NCBI RefSeq assembly: GCF_900199185.1
Contig: NZ_OBMI01000002.1
Coordinates: forward strand, 186,001-250,000
Length of the DNA: 64,000 nt
Origin: Sphingomonas guangdongensis
GTDB lineage: Bacteria; Pseudomonadota; Alphaproteobacteria; Sphingomonadales; Sphingomonadaceae
Reading direction: 5' to 3'
The translations under genes and the position numbers were made by a program. The number at the start of each line of letters is the position of its first letter. The stretch's first letter is position 1. The notes below the pieces were generated by a model. It was not told the DNA's origin, did no database searches, and saw only the letters and a list, made by a program, of their open reading frames with translations. This document shows, in pieces, positions 1 to 9,266 of this stretch.

Positions 1-1119
1 GCCTTCCTTCGCAACCGCTTCCTCGACACGCGCGGCAACGCCTGGGTCGAGTCGGTCGAGCGTTCGGTCGCCGCCGCCTATGGTGCCGACGTCTCGCCGA
101 CCGCACTTCGCTCCATGATCTGCGCCAGCGACAAGGTCGCGCTCGAAGTCCTGCTGAAGAAGGCGGCAGCGGGCGACGCCCGGCTGCCCGGCATGATCGA
201 GGCGGTCATGCGCCTGTCGGCGCTGGAGGGCGACCTTACCGACAGCATATACACCGACCTGCGCAACCACAGTGACAAGGCCGCGCGCGACCGGCTCGCC
301 GTTGATTTCCGCAGCACCATCGCTTCCTCCGTCGAGCTCGCGTCATCCAACGGCGTGTCGCTGCGCGACCAGGCGGGCGTGACCTCCGTCGCGGCGCGGG
401 GCATGCTCGGCAAGACCAGCGAGGTCGCCGCCGCTGCCGAGCAGTCGGCGGTTGCGATGCGCGAGGCCGCGCAGACCGCCGCCGGACTGATCCGCGCGAT
501 CGAGGATGCGCGGATGGAAGTAGAGGCCGCCGCCGAGATCGCGACCCGCGCGTCCAGCCAGGCGGGCACCGCCGTCGGCATGAGCGAGACGCTCTCCGAT
601 CACGCCAAGTCGATCGAGTCGATTCTGGGGCTGATCCGCGACATCGCCGGCCAGACCAACCTCCTAGCGCTGAACGCCACGATCGAGGCGGCGCGCGCCG
701 GTGACGCCGGCCGCGGCTTCGCGGTGGTCGCGCAGGAGGTGAAGAGCCTCGCCAACCAGACCGCGCGCGCGACCGACGACATCGCCGCCAAGATCGCGGC
801 GATCCAGTCCGCGACCCGTTCGACCGTCGAGACCAACGCCAGCATCAAGGCGACCGTCGCCGAGGTGCAGGACAGCGCCTATCGCATTCGCGCGGCGATG
901 GAAGCACAGGCCACCACCGTCACCGCGATCACCGCCAGCGTCGACGAGACCGCCCTCGCCGCCGATTCGATGTCCGCCACCATTGCTGCGATCCGCGAGG
1001 ATACGGAGGCGGTCGCCACCAACATCGACCGCGTCGGTCAGGGCTTCGCCAGCCTCGACGAGCAGCTCGGCTCGCTCAAGAGCAGCGCCGGCGACTTCGT
1101 CAGCAAGGTGGCCGCCTGA
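1..1119 (+). CDS. Methyl-accepting chemotaxis protein, 5' end outside window
   Basis: The frame is open from base 1, so the gene starts upstream; 372 residues are visible. The C-terminal two thirds is an MCP signalling coiled coil. Its hairpin tip reads [20 protein letters not shown] followed by [15 protein letters not shown], the conserved CheA/CheW contact region. No membrane segment or HAMP domain is visible. The first ~110 residues are helical and could be the end of a soluble sensor such as a protoglobin domain, but I cannot confirm this. A soluble cytoplasmic receptor is the most likely reading. The first in-frame ATG (115) lies inside the helical sensor and is not taken as the start. 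Confidence 0.9.
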   Translation, partial: AFLRNRFLDTRGNAWVESVERSVAAAYGADVSPTALRSMICASDKVALEVLLKKAAAGDARLPGMIEAVMRLSALEGDLTDSIYTDLRNHSDKAARDRLAVDFRSTIASSVELASSNGVSLRDQAGVTSVAARGMLGKTSEVAAAAEQSAVAMREAAQTAAGLIRAIEDARMEVEAAAEIATRASSQAGTAVGMSETLSDHAKSIESILGLIRDIAGQTNLLALNATIEAARAGDAGRGFAVVAQEVKSLANQTARATDDIAAKIAAIQSATRSTVETNASIKATVAEVQDSAYRIRAAMEAQATTVTAITASVDETALAADSMSATIAAIREDTEAVATNIDRVGQGFASLDEQLGSLKSSAGDFVSKVAA

Positions 1120-1142
1120 GGCTTCGCGCGGGAGCGCCGCCG

Positions 1143-2384
1143 ATGCGCATCCTCCACGTCCTCGATCACGGGTTGCCGCTGCACAGCGGCTACACGTTCC
1201 GCACCCGCGCGATCGTGTCCGCGCAGATGCGACGCGGGCACCAGGTGGCGGCGATCACCGGCCCGCGCCAGCAGGCGCTCGACGTGCCGTTCGAGACCGT
1301 CGACGGCATCGACTTCTATCGCACGCCGCCGGTCAACACGCTGCCGGCACCCTTTGGTGAGCTGCGCGAGGTCGCGCACTTCGCCCGACGAATCGACGAA
1401 GTGGTGGCCGAGTTCCGTCCAGACGTCCTCCATGCCCACTCGCCCGTGCTCGACGCGCTCTCGGCACTGCGGGTGTCGCGCCGCCGCAACGTGCCGCTGC
1501 TTTACGAGATCCGCGCCTTCTGGGAGGATGCCGCGGTCGGGAACGGGACGGGGCATGAGGGATCGGCGCGCTACCGCGCGATCAAGGCGCTGGAGACCTG
1601 GACCGCCAAGCGGGTCGACGCGCTCGCCGTCATCTGCGCCGGGCTGCGCGACGACCTGATCGCGCGCGGGGTGGCGGCGGATGCGATCACCGTGTCGCCC
1701 AACGGCGTCGACCTGACGCTGTTCGGCGAGCCGCCGGCGCCCGATGCCGCGCTCGCCGCCGAGCTGGGCGTGGCGGACGCCGAAGTGATCGGCTTCATTG
1801 GCAGCTTCTACGATTACGAGGGGCTCGACACGCTCATCGCCGCTATGCCGGCGCTCGTTGCGCGGCGGCCGACCCTCCAGCTGGTGCTGGTCGGCGGCGG
1901 CCCGGTCGAGGAAGCGCTCCGCGCGCAGGCGGCGGCGTCACCGGCGGCGCACGCGATCCACTTTGTCGGCCGGGTGTCGCACGCGGTGGTGGAGCGCTAC
2001 TACAGCCTGATCGACGTGCTGGTGTACCCCCGCCGGCGGATGCGGCTGACCGACCTGGTGACACCGCTGAAGCCGCTGGAGGCGATGGCGCAGGGCAAGC
2101 TGGTCGCCGCGTCGAACGTTGGCGGCCACCGGGAACTGATCCGCGACGGCGACACCGGCACGCTGTTCGCCGCCGACTCGCCCGCAGCCCTTGCGGCACG
2201 GGTCGCCGACCTGTTCGAGCACCGGAGCGGCTGGGACGCGATGCGCGCGCGCGGTCGCGCGTTCGTCGCGGAGGAGCGCGACTGGGCACGCAACGTCGCG
2301 CGCTACGACGGCGTTTACCACAAAATTACCGCTGCTGCGGCAAGGAAGCCCCTATGGTTGCGTTCCCCATCATCCGCCGCCTGA
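1143..2384 (+). CDS. GT4 glycosyltransferase, exosortase A (XrtA)-associated type
   Basis: The 413-residue protein has a GT-B fold. The N-terminus reads MRILHVLDHGLPLHSGYTFR, close to the PEP-CTERM/exosortase-A-associated glycosyltransferase family. A C-terminal GT1-type donor domain carries VSPNGVDL, GFIGSFYDYEGLDTLI and PLKPLEAMAQGKLVAASNVGG with the expected glutamate. It probably transfers a sugar during exopolysaccharide synthesis linked to the XrtA system. No exosortase or other eps genes are in the window. It starts 23 bases after the chemotaxis gene, and its 3' end overlaps the next gene by 31 bases. Confidence 0.85.
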   Translation: MRILHVLDHGLPLHSGYTFRTRAIVSAQMRRGHQVAAITGPRQQALDVPFETVDGIDFYRTPPVNTLPAPFGELREVAHFARRIDEVVAEFRPDVLHAHSPVLDALSALRVSRRRNVPLLYEIRAFWEDAAVGNGTGHEGSARYRAIKALETWTAKRVDALAVICAGLRDDLIARGVAADAITVSPNGVDLTLFGEPPAPDAALAAELGVADAEVIGFIGSFYDYEGLDTLIAAMPALVARRPTLQLVLVGGGPVEEALRAQAAASPAAHAIHFVGRVSHAVVERYYSLIDVLVYPRRRMRLTDLVTPLKPLEAMAQGKLVAASNVGGHRELIRDGDTGTLFAADSPAALAARVADLFEHRSGWDAMRARGRAFVAEERDWARNVARYDGVYHKITAAAARKPLWLRSPSSAA

Positions 2385-3160
2385 AGCGGCCGAGTGCCGC
2401 CACGGTGGCGATCCTGGCGGGCACCGCCGTCGCATGCGCGCTGCTGTTCGTGCCGATCGACCTGATCGAGGGCGTCGTGTCGCGCAGCGGGCTGCCGGCG
2501 CTGTTCCCGGCCGCCGAGCCGCCGCTCGGATCGACCGCGCGGATGGCGTTGGCAATTACGCTCGGCAGCGGCATTGGCGCGGTCGCCTGGTTCGCGCTGA
2601 CGCTGCTGTGGGGCGACGCGGCGGCGACACCCGCGCCGGTCCAGGCCGCCGGGGTTCCGGTGCTCCGCCGTGCCGACGCCCATCCCGATGCGCCGCCGCG
2701 CCCACCGCTGCTCGCCACCCGTGATCTGGGTGATCCGTTCGCGGACACCGTCGTGCCGATCCTCGCGCGCGTGTCGAAGCCTGAGCCCGCCCCCGAGCCG
2801 ATCCTGATCGAGCAACCGCTGCCCCGCGACCTCGATGCGCCGCTCGCCGCCTTCGATCCGACCGCCATCCCCGCCGCGCCTGCGACGCCCAGCGAGCCGG
2901 TCGCGCCGCTCTTCCGTCCCCGCCCGATTCCGTGCGAGCCGGGCGAGCGGATCGAGGCGTTCGAACTCCGCCCACCAGTTCGCCCGGTCGCCGCCGACGC
3001 ACCCGCGCCGATCGCCGCGCCGCGCACCGACGCCAGCATCCACGCGCTGCTCGAACGGCTCGAGCGTGGAGTCGCTGCCCGGACAACGCGCGAGACGGAC
3101 ACCCGTCCGACCACGATCGACGATGCGCTTGCCGAGCTGCGCCGGATGGCGACCCGCTAA
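2354..3160 (+). CDS. Proline-rich membrane protein of unknown function
   Basis: A 268-residue protein with two hydrophobic segments (about residues 15-37 and 62-86), then a long Pro/Ala-rich, probably disordered region and a short charged end (DDALAELRRMATR). The start ATG follows AAGGAA by a suitable distance, although it lies inside the end of the glycosyltransferase gene. This overlap suggests translational coupling. I recognise no domain; an accessory envelope role next to the glycosyltransferase is only a guess from position. It converges on the small minus-strand genes that follow. Confidence 0.75.
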   Translation: MVAFPIIRRLKRPSAATVAILAGTAVACALLFVPIDLIEGVVSRSGLPALFPAAEPPLGSTARMALAITLGSGIGAVAWFALTLLWGDAAATPAPVQAAGVPVLRRADAHPDAPPRPPLLATRDLGDPFADTVVPILARVSKPEPAPEPILIEQPLPRDLDAPLAAFDPTAIPAAPATPSEPVAPLFRPRPIPCEPGERIEAFELRPPVRPVAADAPAPIAAPRTDASIHALLERLERGVAARTTRETDTRPTTIDDALAELRRMATR

Positions 3161-3169
3161 CCGCCACGC

Positions 3170-3484
3170 TCACCGGTCCTCGACGGTCAGCGCCTCCAGC
3201 CGGACGGAAGCGATCCCGGCGACCCGTTCGTGCGCGACGACGATCAGGTCCGCGAGCAGATGCCCGCGCAGCCGGAACTCGCTCTCGGGTAGCGCCGCCA
3301 GCCACGCCTCGGCCGCCGGATCGGCGCGCAGCGTCAGCGCGATCTCGTGGCGCATTCCGGTAAACGTCGCACTTGCCCAGCGGGTGGTGGCGACTTCGCC
3401 GATCACGGGCGTCAGCCCATGTGCGACTGCGGAGGCGAGCAGCGCACGCTCCAGCAGCGTTGTCGCATCGGGGCCCCGGCTCAT
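3170..3484 (-). CDS. Conserved hypothetical protein
   Basis: A 104-residue soluble protein with no signal peptide or membrane segment. It is overlapped by four bases at its start by the upstream HTH gene (ATGA arrangement), so the two are almost certainly cotranscribed and translationally coupled. The composition is that of a small alpha/beta protein (alternating strands such as HEIALTLRAD and LLADLIVVAHERV). No family recognised. The position behind a divergently arranged regulator suggests it belongs to that regulatory unit. Confidence 0.7.
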   Translation of the reverse strand: MSRGPDATTLLERALLASAVAHGLTPVIGEVATTRWASATFTGMRHEIALTLRADPAAEAWLAALPESEFRLRGHLLADLIVVAHERVAGIASVRLEALTVEDR

Positions 3485-3672
3485 CGCCCCGCCTCCGCCT
3501 GCTGGCGCAGGTAAGCCTCGATCCGTGCCACGGTACGCGGTCCCGGGCTGCGCCCGCGCTTCAGGTCGTGCACCAGCCGCGGGTCGCGCACCGCCTCTCG
3601 CCCGAACCGCGTTGGCGGCATCCCGCTCGCCCGCAGATAGGCCAGGATCTTGCCGAGAATCATCACGTCCAC
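3481..3672 (-). CDS. Small HTH-like DNA-binding protein
   Basis: A 63-residue protein whose centre (RFGREAVRDPRLVHDLKRG) looks like the helix-turn-helix of a Cro/C1-type protein, with a following helix RTVARIEAYL. It is transcribed divergently from the S24 repressor gene at 3753 across an 80-base region rich in inverted and direct repeats. Together they resemble a phage-type two-regulator switch, although no other phage genes are present. DNA binding is inferred from pattern only. Confidence 0.65.
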   Translation of the reverse strand: MDVMILGKILAYLRASGMPPTRFGREAVRDPRLVHDLKRGRSPGPRTVARIEAYLRQQAEAGR

Positions 3673-3692
3673 CTCTCTCGCCTGAGTCAGCG

Positions 3693-3744
3693 TTCCTATT
3701 CTGTTCTAATTTCCTACTTGTATAGGAGTTTTCCTACGAGTAGG
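3693..3744. promoter_or_regulatory. Divergent operator region with phased TTCCTA repeats
   Basis: Between the divergent HTH and S24 genes TTCCTA occurs at 3693, 3711 and 3731, spaced 18 and 20 bases (about two helical turns). The second and third copies are left arms of inverted repeats: TCCTAC-TTGT-ATAGGA (3712-3727) and the perfect CCTAC-GA-GTAGG (3733-3744). The area is AT-richer than its surroundings. The likely ligand is one or both flanking regulators; this is inference. Confidence 0.6.
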
Positions 3745-3752
3745 CGGAACAG

Positions 3753-4364
3753 GTGGATGGTGACGCGCAGCGAACCGCCCTCAGGGCCCTGATCGCGCGT
3801 GATGGCGTCAGCCTCGCGACCCTCTCGCGCGCGCTCGGCCGCAATGCCGCCTGGGTGCAGCAATTCCTGGCCCGGGGAACGCCGCGGGTTCTGCCAGAGG
3901 GGGACAGAGCGACGCTCGCGCGCTTCTTTGGTGTGGACGAGGCGGCGCTCGGCGGCGCGCCGTCGCCGATCGTCACGGTGCCATGGCTCGACATCGCCGT
4001 GTCCGCGGGCCCTGGGCGCTTCGCGACCGGCGAGCGGGTGGTGGCGGAGGCGGGCTACGCCGCCGCCGACCTGGAGCGGCTGGGCGTGGCGGCGGCCGAT
4101 GCCGGGATTTTCCCGGTGGCGGGCGACTCGATGTACCCGACGCTGCAGGACGGTGACCGCATCCTGGTCGACCGCGGCCGACGCCAACCGGGACCGGCCG
4201 GGGCGATCTGGGTCATCCGGGTGGGCGATGCCTTGTTCGTGAAGCGGCTCGCGCGCGCCGGTCTGCACTGGCGCATCATCAGCGACAACGCCGCCGAGGA
4301 GCAGCGCCCCGCCGCCGAAGTCACGGTGCTTGGCCGGGTGGTGCAGCTCGTCCGAACGCTGTGA
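3753..4364 (+). CDS. S24-family LexA/CI-like repressor
   Basis: A 203-residue protein with an N-terminal HTH-like segment (about residues 18-40, SLATLSRALGRNAAWVQQFL) and a C-terminal S24 peptidase domain. GDSMYPTL supplies the candidate nucleophile Ser126, and LFVKRL the general base Lys164. An Ala84-Gly85 pair lies in the linker, where LexA-type proteins are self-cleaved, so inducible autocleavage is possible but unproven. Translation starts at GTG 3753, directly downstream of the repeat-rich operator. It probably represses itself and the divergent HTH gene. The target pathway is unknown. Confidence 0.85.
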   Translation: MDGDAQRTALRALIARDGVSLATLSRALGRNAAWVQQFLARGTPRVLPEGDRATLARFFGVDEAALGGAPSPIVTVPWLDIAVSAGPGRFATGERVVAEAGYAAADLERLGVAAADAGIFPVAGDSMYPTLQDGDRILVDRGRRQPGPAGAIWVIRVGDALFVKRLARAGLHWRIISDNAAEEQRPAAEVTVLGRVVQLVRTL

Positions 4365-4438
4365 CCCGCGACCATGGCAAGGCTTGCCAAGTGCCGCGCC
4401 GTGCCGATGATGCGCGCCGACGGGTGAGGAGTGGGACG

Positions 4439-5548
4439 ATGACGGGCAGCAGCCGGCGGCAGGTGTTGGGTGCGATCGGGGGCGGGTCGATCGCGCTGCT
4501 CGCGGCCGCGCGAACGTCCGCGCAGAGCCGGCCGCCCGCGCGCAAGCTCGGCTACGCCATCGTCGGGCTGGGCTATTATGCGACGCAGCAGATCATGCCG
4601 CAGTTCCGCAACTGCCGCCACAGCCGCCTAGTCGCGCTGGTCAGCGGCACGCCCGAGAAGCTCGCGCGCTACGGCGCGGAGTACGGGGTCCCGGCGCGGA
4701 ACCGCTACGACTACAAGAGCTTCGACCGAATCCGCGACAATCCCGACATCGACATCGTCTATGTCGTGCTGCCGAACAACATGCACGCCGAGTACACGAT
4801 CCGCGCCGCCCGCGCCGGCAAGCACGTGATGTGCGAGAAGCCGATGGCGGTGAGCGTGGCCGAGTGCCAGGCGATGATCGCCGCCTGCCGCGCCGCCGGC
4901 CGCAAGCTGATGATCGGCTATCGCAGCCGGTTCGAGCCGCACAATCGCCTCGCGATCGAGCTCGCGCGCAAGGGGGAGGTCGGCCCGACCCGGGTCATCA
5001 TCGCCCAGCACGGCTTCGATGCGAAGCCGAACCAGTGGCGGCTCGACCGCCGGATGGCGGGGGGCGGATCGATGATGGACATCGGCATCTACAGCCTGAA
5101 CGCCGCGCGCTACCTGACCGGGGAGGAGCCGGTGTCGGTCACGGCGGTCGACTCGACCGACCGCCGCGACCCACGCTTCGCGTCCGTCGAGGACCGGGTC
5201 AGCTTCCAGCTGACCTTTCCGTCCGGGATCATCGCCGACTGCCTGTCGAGCTACAGCTCCAACCACAATGGCTACCGCGTGGCCGGGACGGAGGGCCACA
5301 TCGACCTTGAACCCGCGACCTCCTACACCGGTCAGCGGATGAGCATTCGCCGCGGCGACCAGACCAGTGTCCGCACCGTGCCGCCCGGCGACGTGAACCA
5401 GTTCGCGGGCCAGCTTGATCACCTGTCGCAGTGCGTGATCGACGGCACCGACCCGATTGTCGGGGGGGAGGAAGGCCTCGCCGACCTGCGCCTGATCGAA
5501 GCGGTCTACCGCGCCGCTCGCGAAGGCCGCGCCGTCAGGCTCGGCTGA
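4439..5548 (+). CDS. Tat-exported Gfo/Idh/MocA oxidoreductase (glucose-fructose oxidoreductase-like)
   Basis: The 369-residue protein begins with a twin-arginine signal (SSRRQVLGAIGGG, residues 4-16), followed by a hydrophobic core and an AQS cleavage region. The mature part has the dinucleotide motif AIVGLGYYA, the family motif CEKPMA and a C-terminal substrate domain (GGGSMMDIGIYSLNAAR). Tat export fits an enzyme with prebound NADP(H), as in Zymomonas glucose-fructose oxidoreductase. The ATG at 4439 was chosen because GAGGAG lies nine bases upstream and it gives a clean Tat signal. The next gene is a gluconolactonase homologue, so the pair could oxidise an aldose to an aldonate in the periplasm. 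Confidence 0.85.
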   Translation: MTGSSRRQVLGAIGGGSIALLAAARTSAQSRPPARKLGYAIVGLGYYATQQIMPQFRNCRHSRLVALVSGTPEKLARYGAEYGVPARNRYDYKSFDRIRDNPDIDIVYVVLPNNMHAEYTIRAARAGKHVMCEKPMAVSVAECQAMIAACRAAGRKLMIGYRSRFEPHNRLAIELARKGEVGPTRVIIAQHGFDAKPNQWRLDRRMAGGGSMMDIGIYSLNAARYLTGEEPVSVTAVDSTDRRDPRFASVEDRVSFQLTFPSGIIADCLSSYSSNHNGYRVAGTEGHIDLEPATSYTGQRMSIRRGDQTSVRTVPPGDVNQFAGQLDHLSQCVIDGTDPIVGGEEGLADLRLIEAVYRAAREGRAVRLG

Positions 5549-5606
5549 TGCGCCGCCCGTCCCTTCGTCCGATCCACCCTTCTGCCGTTCTCGGGAGCAC
5601 GAACGC

Positions 5607-6623
5607 ATGACCATCCTCCTCTCCCGTCGCGCGTGCGTGGCCGGTCTCGCGGTGCTGCCGGTGCTCGCGCGGGCACAGGCGCCCGAGCCGGCGGGCGGCG
5701 TCCAGCAGCTTGATCCGGCGCTCGCCCGGTTGATCGATCCGGCCTTGCGGCCGGAGGTGCTCGGGCGCGGCTATCGCTGGGCGGAGGGGCCGGTGTGGGT
5801 GCGGCGCGGCAACTACCTGCTCTTCGCCGACGTGCCGGGCAACCGCATCTGGCGGTGGCGCGCCGGCGCCGGGCTCGACATCTTCATGGAGCCGTCGGGG
5901 CTGGTCGGGCCGGTGCCCGATGCCTTCAACGAGGCGGGGGCGAACGGCCTCGCGATCGATCCGGCCGGCCGGCTGGTGATGGCCGACAGCGGCACCCGCG
6001 CGGTCGCCCGCCTCGACCTTGCGACCAGGCGCAAGACGATCCTGGTCGACCGGTACGAGGGCAAGCGCTTCAACAGCCCCAACACGGTCGCGGTCGCGCG
6101 GAGCGGCGCGATCTTCTTCAGCGACCCGCCCTACGGTCTCAAGGACCAGGACGGCTCGCCCCTGCGCGAGCTCGACTTCCAGGGGCTCTACCGCCTCGAT
6201 CCGGACGGCAGCCTGCACCTGCTCGACCGCTCGCATCGCCGCCCCAACGGGATCGCCATTTCGCCCGACCAGCGCACGCTCTATCTCGCGCTTTCCGACG
6301 AGACCCGGCCGGAGGTGCTCGCCTATCCGCTCGACGCCCGCGGCAACGTCGGCCAGGCGCGCGTCTTCAGCGACATGCGCGCGGCGCAGGCGGCGGGGGG
6401 CAAGGGGCTGCCCGACGGAATGGTCACCGACCGCGCCGGCAACCTGTTCGCGACCGGCCCGGGCGGCGTGCACGTGCTGACCCCAGCGGGCAAGCGGCTG
6501 GGCATCATCGCGACGGGCAAGGCCGTCGCCAACTGCTGCTTCGGCGGACCGACCGGGTCCACGCTGTTCATGACCTCGCACGACACGCTGCAACGGGTGG
6601 AGACGCGTACCCGCGGCTGGTAG
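5607..6623 (+). CDS. Exported SMP-30/gluconolactonase-family hydrolase
   Basis: A 338-residue protein with a short signal peptide (cleavage near ARAQA) and a six-bladed propeller typical of the SMP-30/gluconolactonase/LRE family. Family motifs include RWAEGPVW, EAGANGLAID, FNSPNTVAV, FFSDPPYGL and RPNGIAISPD. These enzymes hydrolyse sugar lactones using a bound divalent metal. It follows the Gfo/Idh gene by 58 bases on the same strand. The expected product of that enzyme is a lactone, so a two-step periplasmic sugar oxidation is plausible. Exact substrate unknown. Confidence 0.85.
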   Translation: MTILLSRRACVAGLAVLPVLARAQAPEPAGGVQQLDPALARLIDPALRPEVLGRGYRWAEGPVWVRRGNYLLFADVPGNRIWRWRAGAGLDIFMEPSGLVGPVPDAFNEAGANGLAIDPAGRLVMADSGTRAVARLDLATRRKTILVDRYEGKRFNSPNTVAVARSGAIFFSDPPYGLKDQDGSPLRELDFQGLYRLDPDGSLHLLDRSHRRPNGIAISPDQRTLYLALSDETRPEVLAYPLDARGNVGQARVFSDMRAAQAAGGKGLPDGMVTDRAGNLFATGPGGVHVLTPAGKRLGIIATGKAVANCCFGGPTGSTLFMTSHDTLQRVETRTRGW

Positions 6624-6713
6624 TGGACCCAACCCGGATCAGGCCGAAGCCCTCTCGACCGCTGCTGCGGCGCTGCTAAGGTAGCGCTAACAAGAAGCAG
6701 GGTGGAGGATGCG

Positions 6714-9230
6714 ATGCGGGGCATGGTGACGATGGCGGCGGCGATTGCCTTGGCGGGCGTGGCGCTGCCCGCGGCCGCGCAGGCGCCCCAGCTGCGGCTC
6801 GACCGGTCGGAGTATTTCGAGGCGCCGGGCGTCAACTGGCTGGTCTTCTCCAACACCAACGAGGGGCTGTTCGCCGACGCCAAGATCAGCGGCGTCGAGC
6901 TGATCCAGCAGGGCATCCGCACCGCCACCAACGGCGACGTCCGCCTGGCCGCGACGCCGGGGCAGTGGGATCCGGCCGCGCAGCTCGTCAGCCGCCGCGT
7001 CGACAAGGTGGCCGGCGTGATCGAGGCGGTGATGGCCTATTCCGACTTCCGCTACACGGTCCGCGCGGAGCGGCGCGGCGGCGCGGTGGTGCTGTCGGTG
7101 ATCCTCGGCCAGGCACTGCCCGCGGCGATGGCGGGCAAGGCGGGGCTGAACCTGGAGTTCGTGCCCTCCGCCTACTTCCACCACAGCTTCCTCGCCGACG
7201 GCCGCCCGGGCACCTTTCCGCTGCATCCCGCCAGCGGCATGGTCGCGACGGCCGAGCGCAATCTCGCGAGCGGGCGCAGCGACGGGCCGGGTGCCGAGCC
7301 GCTGCCGTTTGCGAGCGGCAGGACGCTGGTGCTCTCGCCGGAGGACGCCGCGCGTCACGTGACGATCACCAGCAGCGACGGCACGCTGCAGCTGTTCGAC
7401 GGGCGCAACCAGGCTCAGAACGGCTGGTTCGTGGTGCGCCAGCTGCTCCCCGCCGGACGCACCGGCACGGTGGTGCAGTGGACGCTGGAGGCGAAGAGCG
7501 TGCCCGGCTGGCTGCGCCCGCCGGTCATCGCGCACTCGCAGCTCGGCTACGCGCCGGACGGCGCAAAGGTCGCGACGATCGAGCTCGACCGCGATGACCG
7601 CCGCCGCCTGCCGGTGAAGCTGTTCCGTGTGGAGGCGAATGGGACGAAGGCGGCGGTGCCGCTGCCTGCGCCCAAGCCGTGGGGCGAGTACCTGCGCTAC
7701 CGCTACCTTCAGGCGGACTTCAGCAGCGTGACGCGGCCGGGCACCTACCTGCTCCAGTACGGCGACACGACCACCGCGCCCTTTCCGATCGCGCCCGGGC
7801 TGTACGACACCGCCTGGCACCCCGCGAGCGACGTCTACCTGCCGGTCGCGATGGACCATGTCGCCGTCAACGAGGCGTACCGGGTGTGGCACGGCGACGC
7901 GCACCGCGACGACGCGCGCCAGGCGCCGGTCAACCACGAGCACATCGACCTCTATCGCCAGGGCCCGACCACCGACACGAAGTTCGCGCCCGGCGAGCAC
8001 ATCCCCGGCCTGAACGTCGGCGGCTGGCTCGATGCCGGCGATTTCGACATCCGCACCCAGACCCAGTACCACGTCATCCGCCTACTGGCGGACAGCATGG
8101 AGCGCTGGGGGCTGGACCGCGACACAACCTGGGTCGACTGGAACAGCCGCCGGGTAGAGCTCCACGTGCCCGACGGCACCCCTGACCTGCTCCAGCAGGT
8201 CCGCCACGGCAGCATCCAGCTGCTCGCGCAGTTCGACGCGGTCGGCCACGCCATCCACGGCATCGTGGAGCCCGATGTCGGCCAGTACACCCACCTGGGC
8301 GACGCCGCGTCGAAGACCGACGGCCTCGTCTATGACAAGGCGCTCGCGCCGTATCAGCAGCGCTTCGACCGGGATGGCGGTCGCAGCGGCACGCCCGACG
8401 ACCGCTGGGCCTTCACCAGCAAGGCATCGGCGCTCAATTACGGCTCGGCCGCCGCGCTGGCAGCGGCGGCGCGCGTGTTCAAGGGTCGCGACGACGCCTT
8501 CGCCGCCGCAGCCCTCGCCCGCGCGCAGAAGGTCTGGGCCGACGAGCACAGCCACGCCCCCGACACCTTCCGCCACGGCAACACGACCGGCGGCCCGCTG
8601 GAGGAGGAGGAGTTCGCCGCCGCGGTCGAGCTGCTCGCCGCGACCCGCGACCAGCGCTACGCGAGCCGCGTGGCCGAGCTCTACCCCAAGATGGCGGAGG
8701 ATTTCGACGGCAACGCCTGGGCGGTGCTGAAGGCGCTGCCGTTCATGCCGCCCGCCTTCCGCGACACCGTCCGTCCGGCCGCGCAGGCGTGGAACGAGCG
8801 CGCGACCGCGATGCTTAAGGCCAATCCGTTCGGCGTGCCGATCACGACCGGCGGCTGGGCGGGCAGCGGCGCGGTGATGCAGTTCGGGCTTAACGCTTAT
8901 CTGCTCAACCAGGCGTTCCCCGATCTGGTCGACACCGCACCGGTCACCCGGGCGCTCGACTTTATCCACGGCCACCATCCGGCGCACGACCTGTCGCTCG
9001 TGTCCGGTGTCGGCACCCGGTCGAAGGAGGTCGCCTATGGCAGCAACCGCGCCGATTTTAGCTACATCGCCGGCGGCGTGGTGCCGGGAATCCTGATCCT
9101 CAAGCCCGACTATCCGGAGAACCGCGAGGACTGGCCGTTCTTCTGGGGCGAGAACGAATATGTCGTGCCGCAGTCGGCGATGTACATCGCGCTGGTCAAC
9201 GCGGCGAAGGAACTCGAGGGCAAGCGGTAG
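6714..9230 (+). CDS. Exported glycoside hydrolase family 9 protein
   Basis: An 838-residue protein with a signal peptide (MRGMVTMAAAIALAGVALPA, cleavage near AAAQA). It has an extended N-terminal beta-rich region, a cellulase N-terminal Ig-like domain (from about VIAHSQLGYAPDGAK) and a GH9 catalytic domain. GGWLDAGDFDIR near residue 436 carries the aspartate pair of the catalytic base region. IHGHHP and FFWGENEYVV near residue 812 carry the late histidine and catalytic glutamate. The ATG at 6714 follows GGAGG (6704-6708) with a five-base spacer and is preferred to the GTG at 6702. It likely cleaves beta-glucans or oligosaccharides for the neighbouring uptake locus. Confidence 0.85.
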   Translation: MRGMVTMAAAIALAGVALPAAAQAPQLRLDRSEYFEAPGVNWLVFSNTNEGLFADAKISGVELIQQGIRTATNGDVRLAATPGQWDPAAQLVSRRVDKVAGVIEAVMAYSDFRYTVRAERRGGAVVLSVILGQALPAAMAGKAGLNLEFVPSAYFHHSFLADGRPGTFPLHPASGMVATAERNLASGRSDGPGAEPLPFASGRTLVLSPEDAARHVTITSSDGTLQLFDGRNQAQNGWFVVRQLLPAGRTGTVVQWTLEAKSVPGWLRPPVIAHSQLGYAPDGAKVATIELDRDDRRRLPVKLFRVEANGTKAAVPLPAPKPWGEYLRYRYLQADFSSVTRPGTYLLQYGDTTTAPFPIAPGLYDTAWHPASDVYLPVAMDHVAVNEAYRVWHGDAHRDDARQAPVNHEHIDLYRQGPTTDTKFAPGEHIPGLNVGGWLDAGDFDIRTQTQYHVIRLLADSMERWGLDRDTTWVDWNSRRVELHVPDGTPDLLQQVRHGSIQLLAQFDAVGHAIHGIVEPDVGQYTHLGDAASKTDGLVYDKALAPYQQRFDRDGGRSGTPDDRWAFTSKASALNYGSAAALAAAARVFKGRDDAFAAAALARAQKVWADEHSHAPDTFRHGNTTGGPLEEEEFAAAVELLAATRDQRYASRVAELYPKMAEDFDGNAWAVLKALPFMPPAFRDTVRPAAQAWNERATAMLKANPFGVPITTGGWAGSGAVMQFGLNAYLLNQAFPDLVDTAPVTRALDFIHGHHPAHDLSLVSGVGTRSKEVAYGSNRADFSYIAGGVVPGILILKPDYPENREDWPFFWGENEYVVPQSAMYIALVNAAKELEGKR

Positions 9231-9266
9231 GCTGAGCGCTCCCGCCTGCGCGGGAGCACGTCCGGC

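Noticed and set aside
4361..4438. Upstream in-frame start for the Gfo/Idh gene
   Set aside because: It would place 26 basic residues before the twin-arginine signal, whereas ATG 4439 has GAGGAG at proper distance and gives a standard Tat signal.
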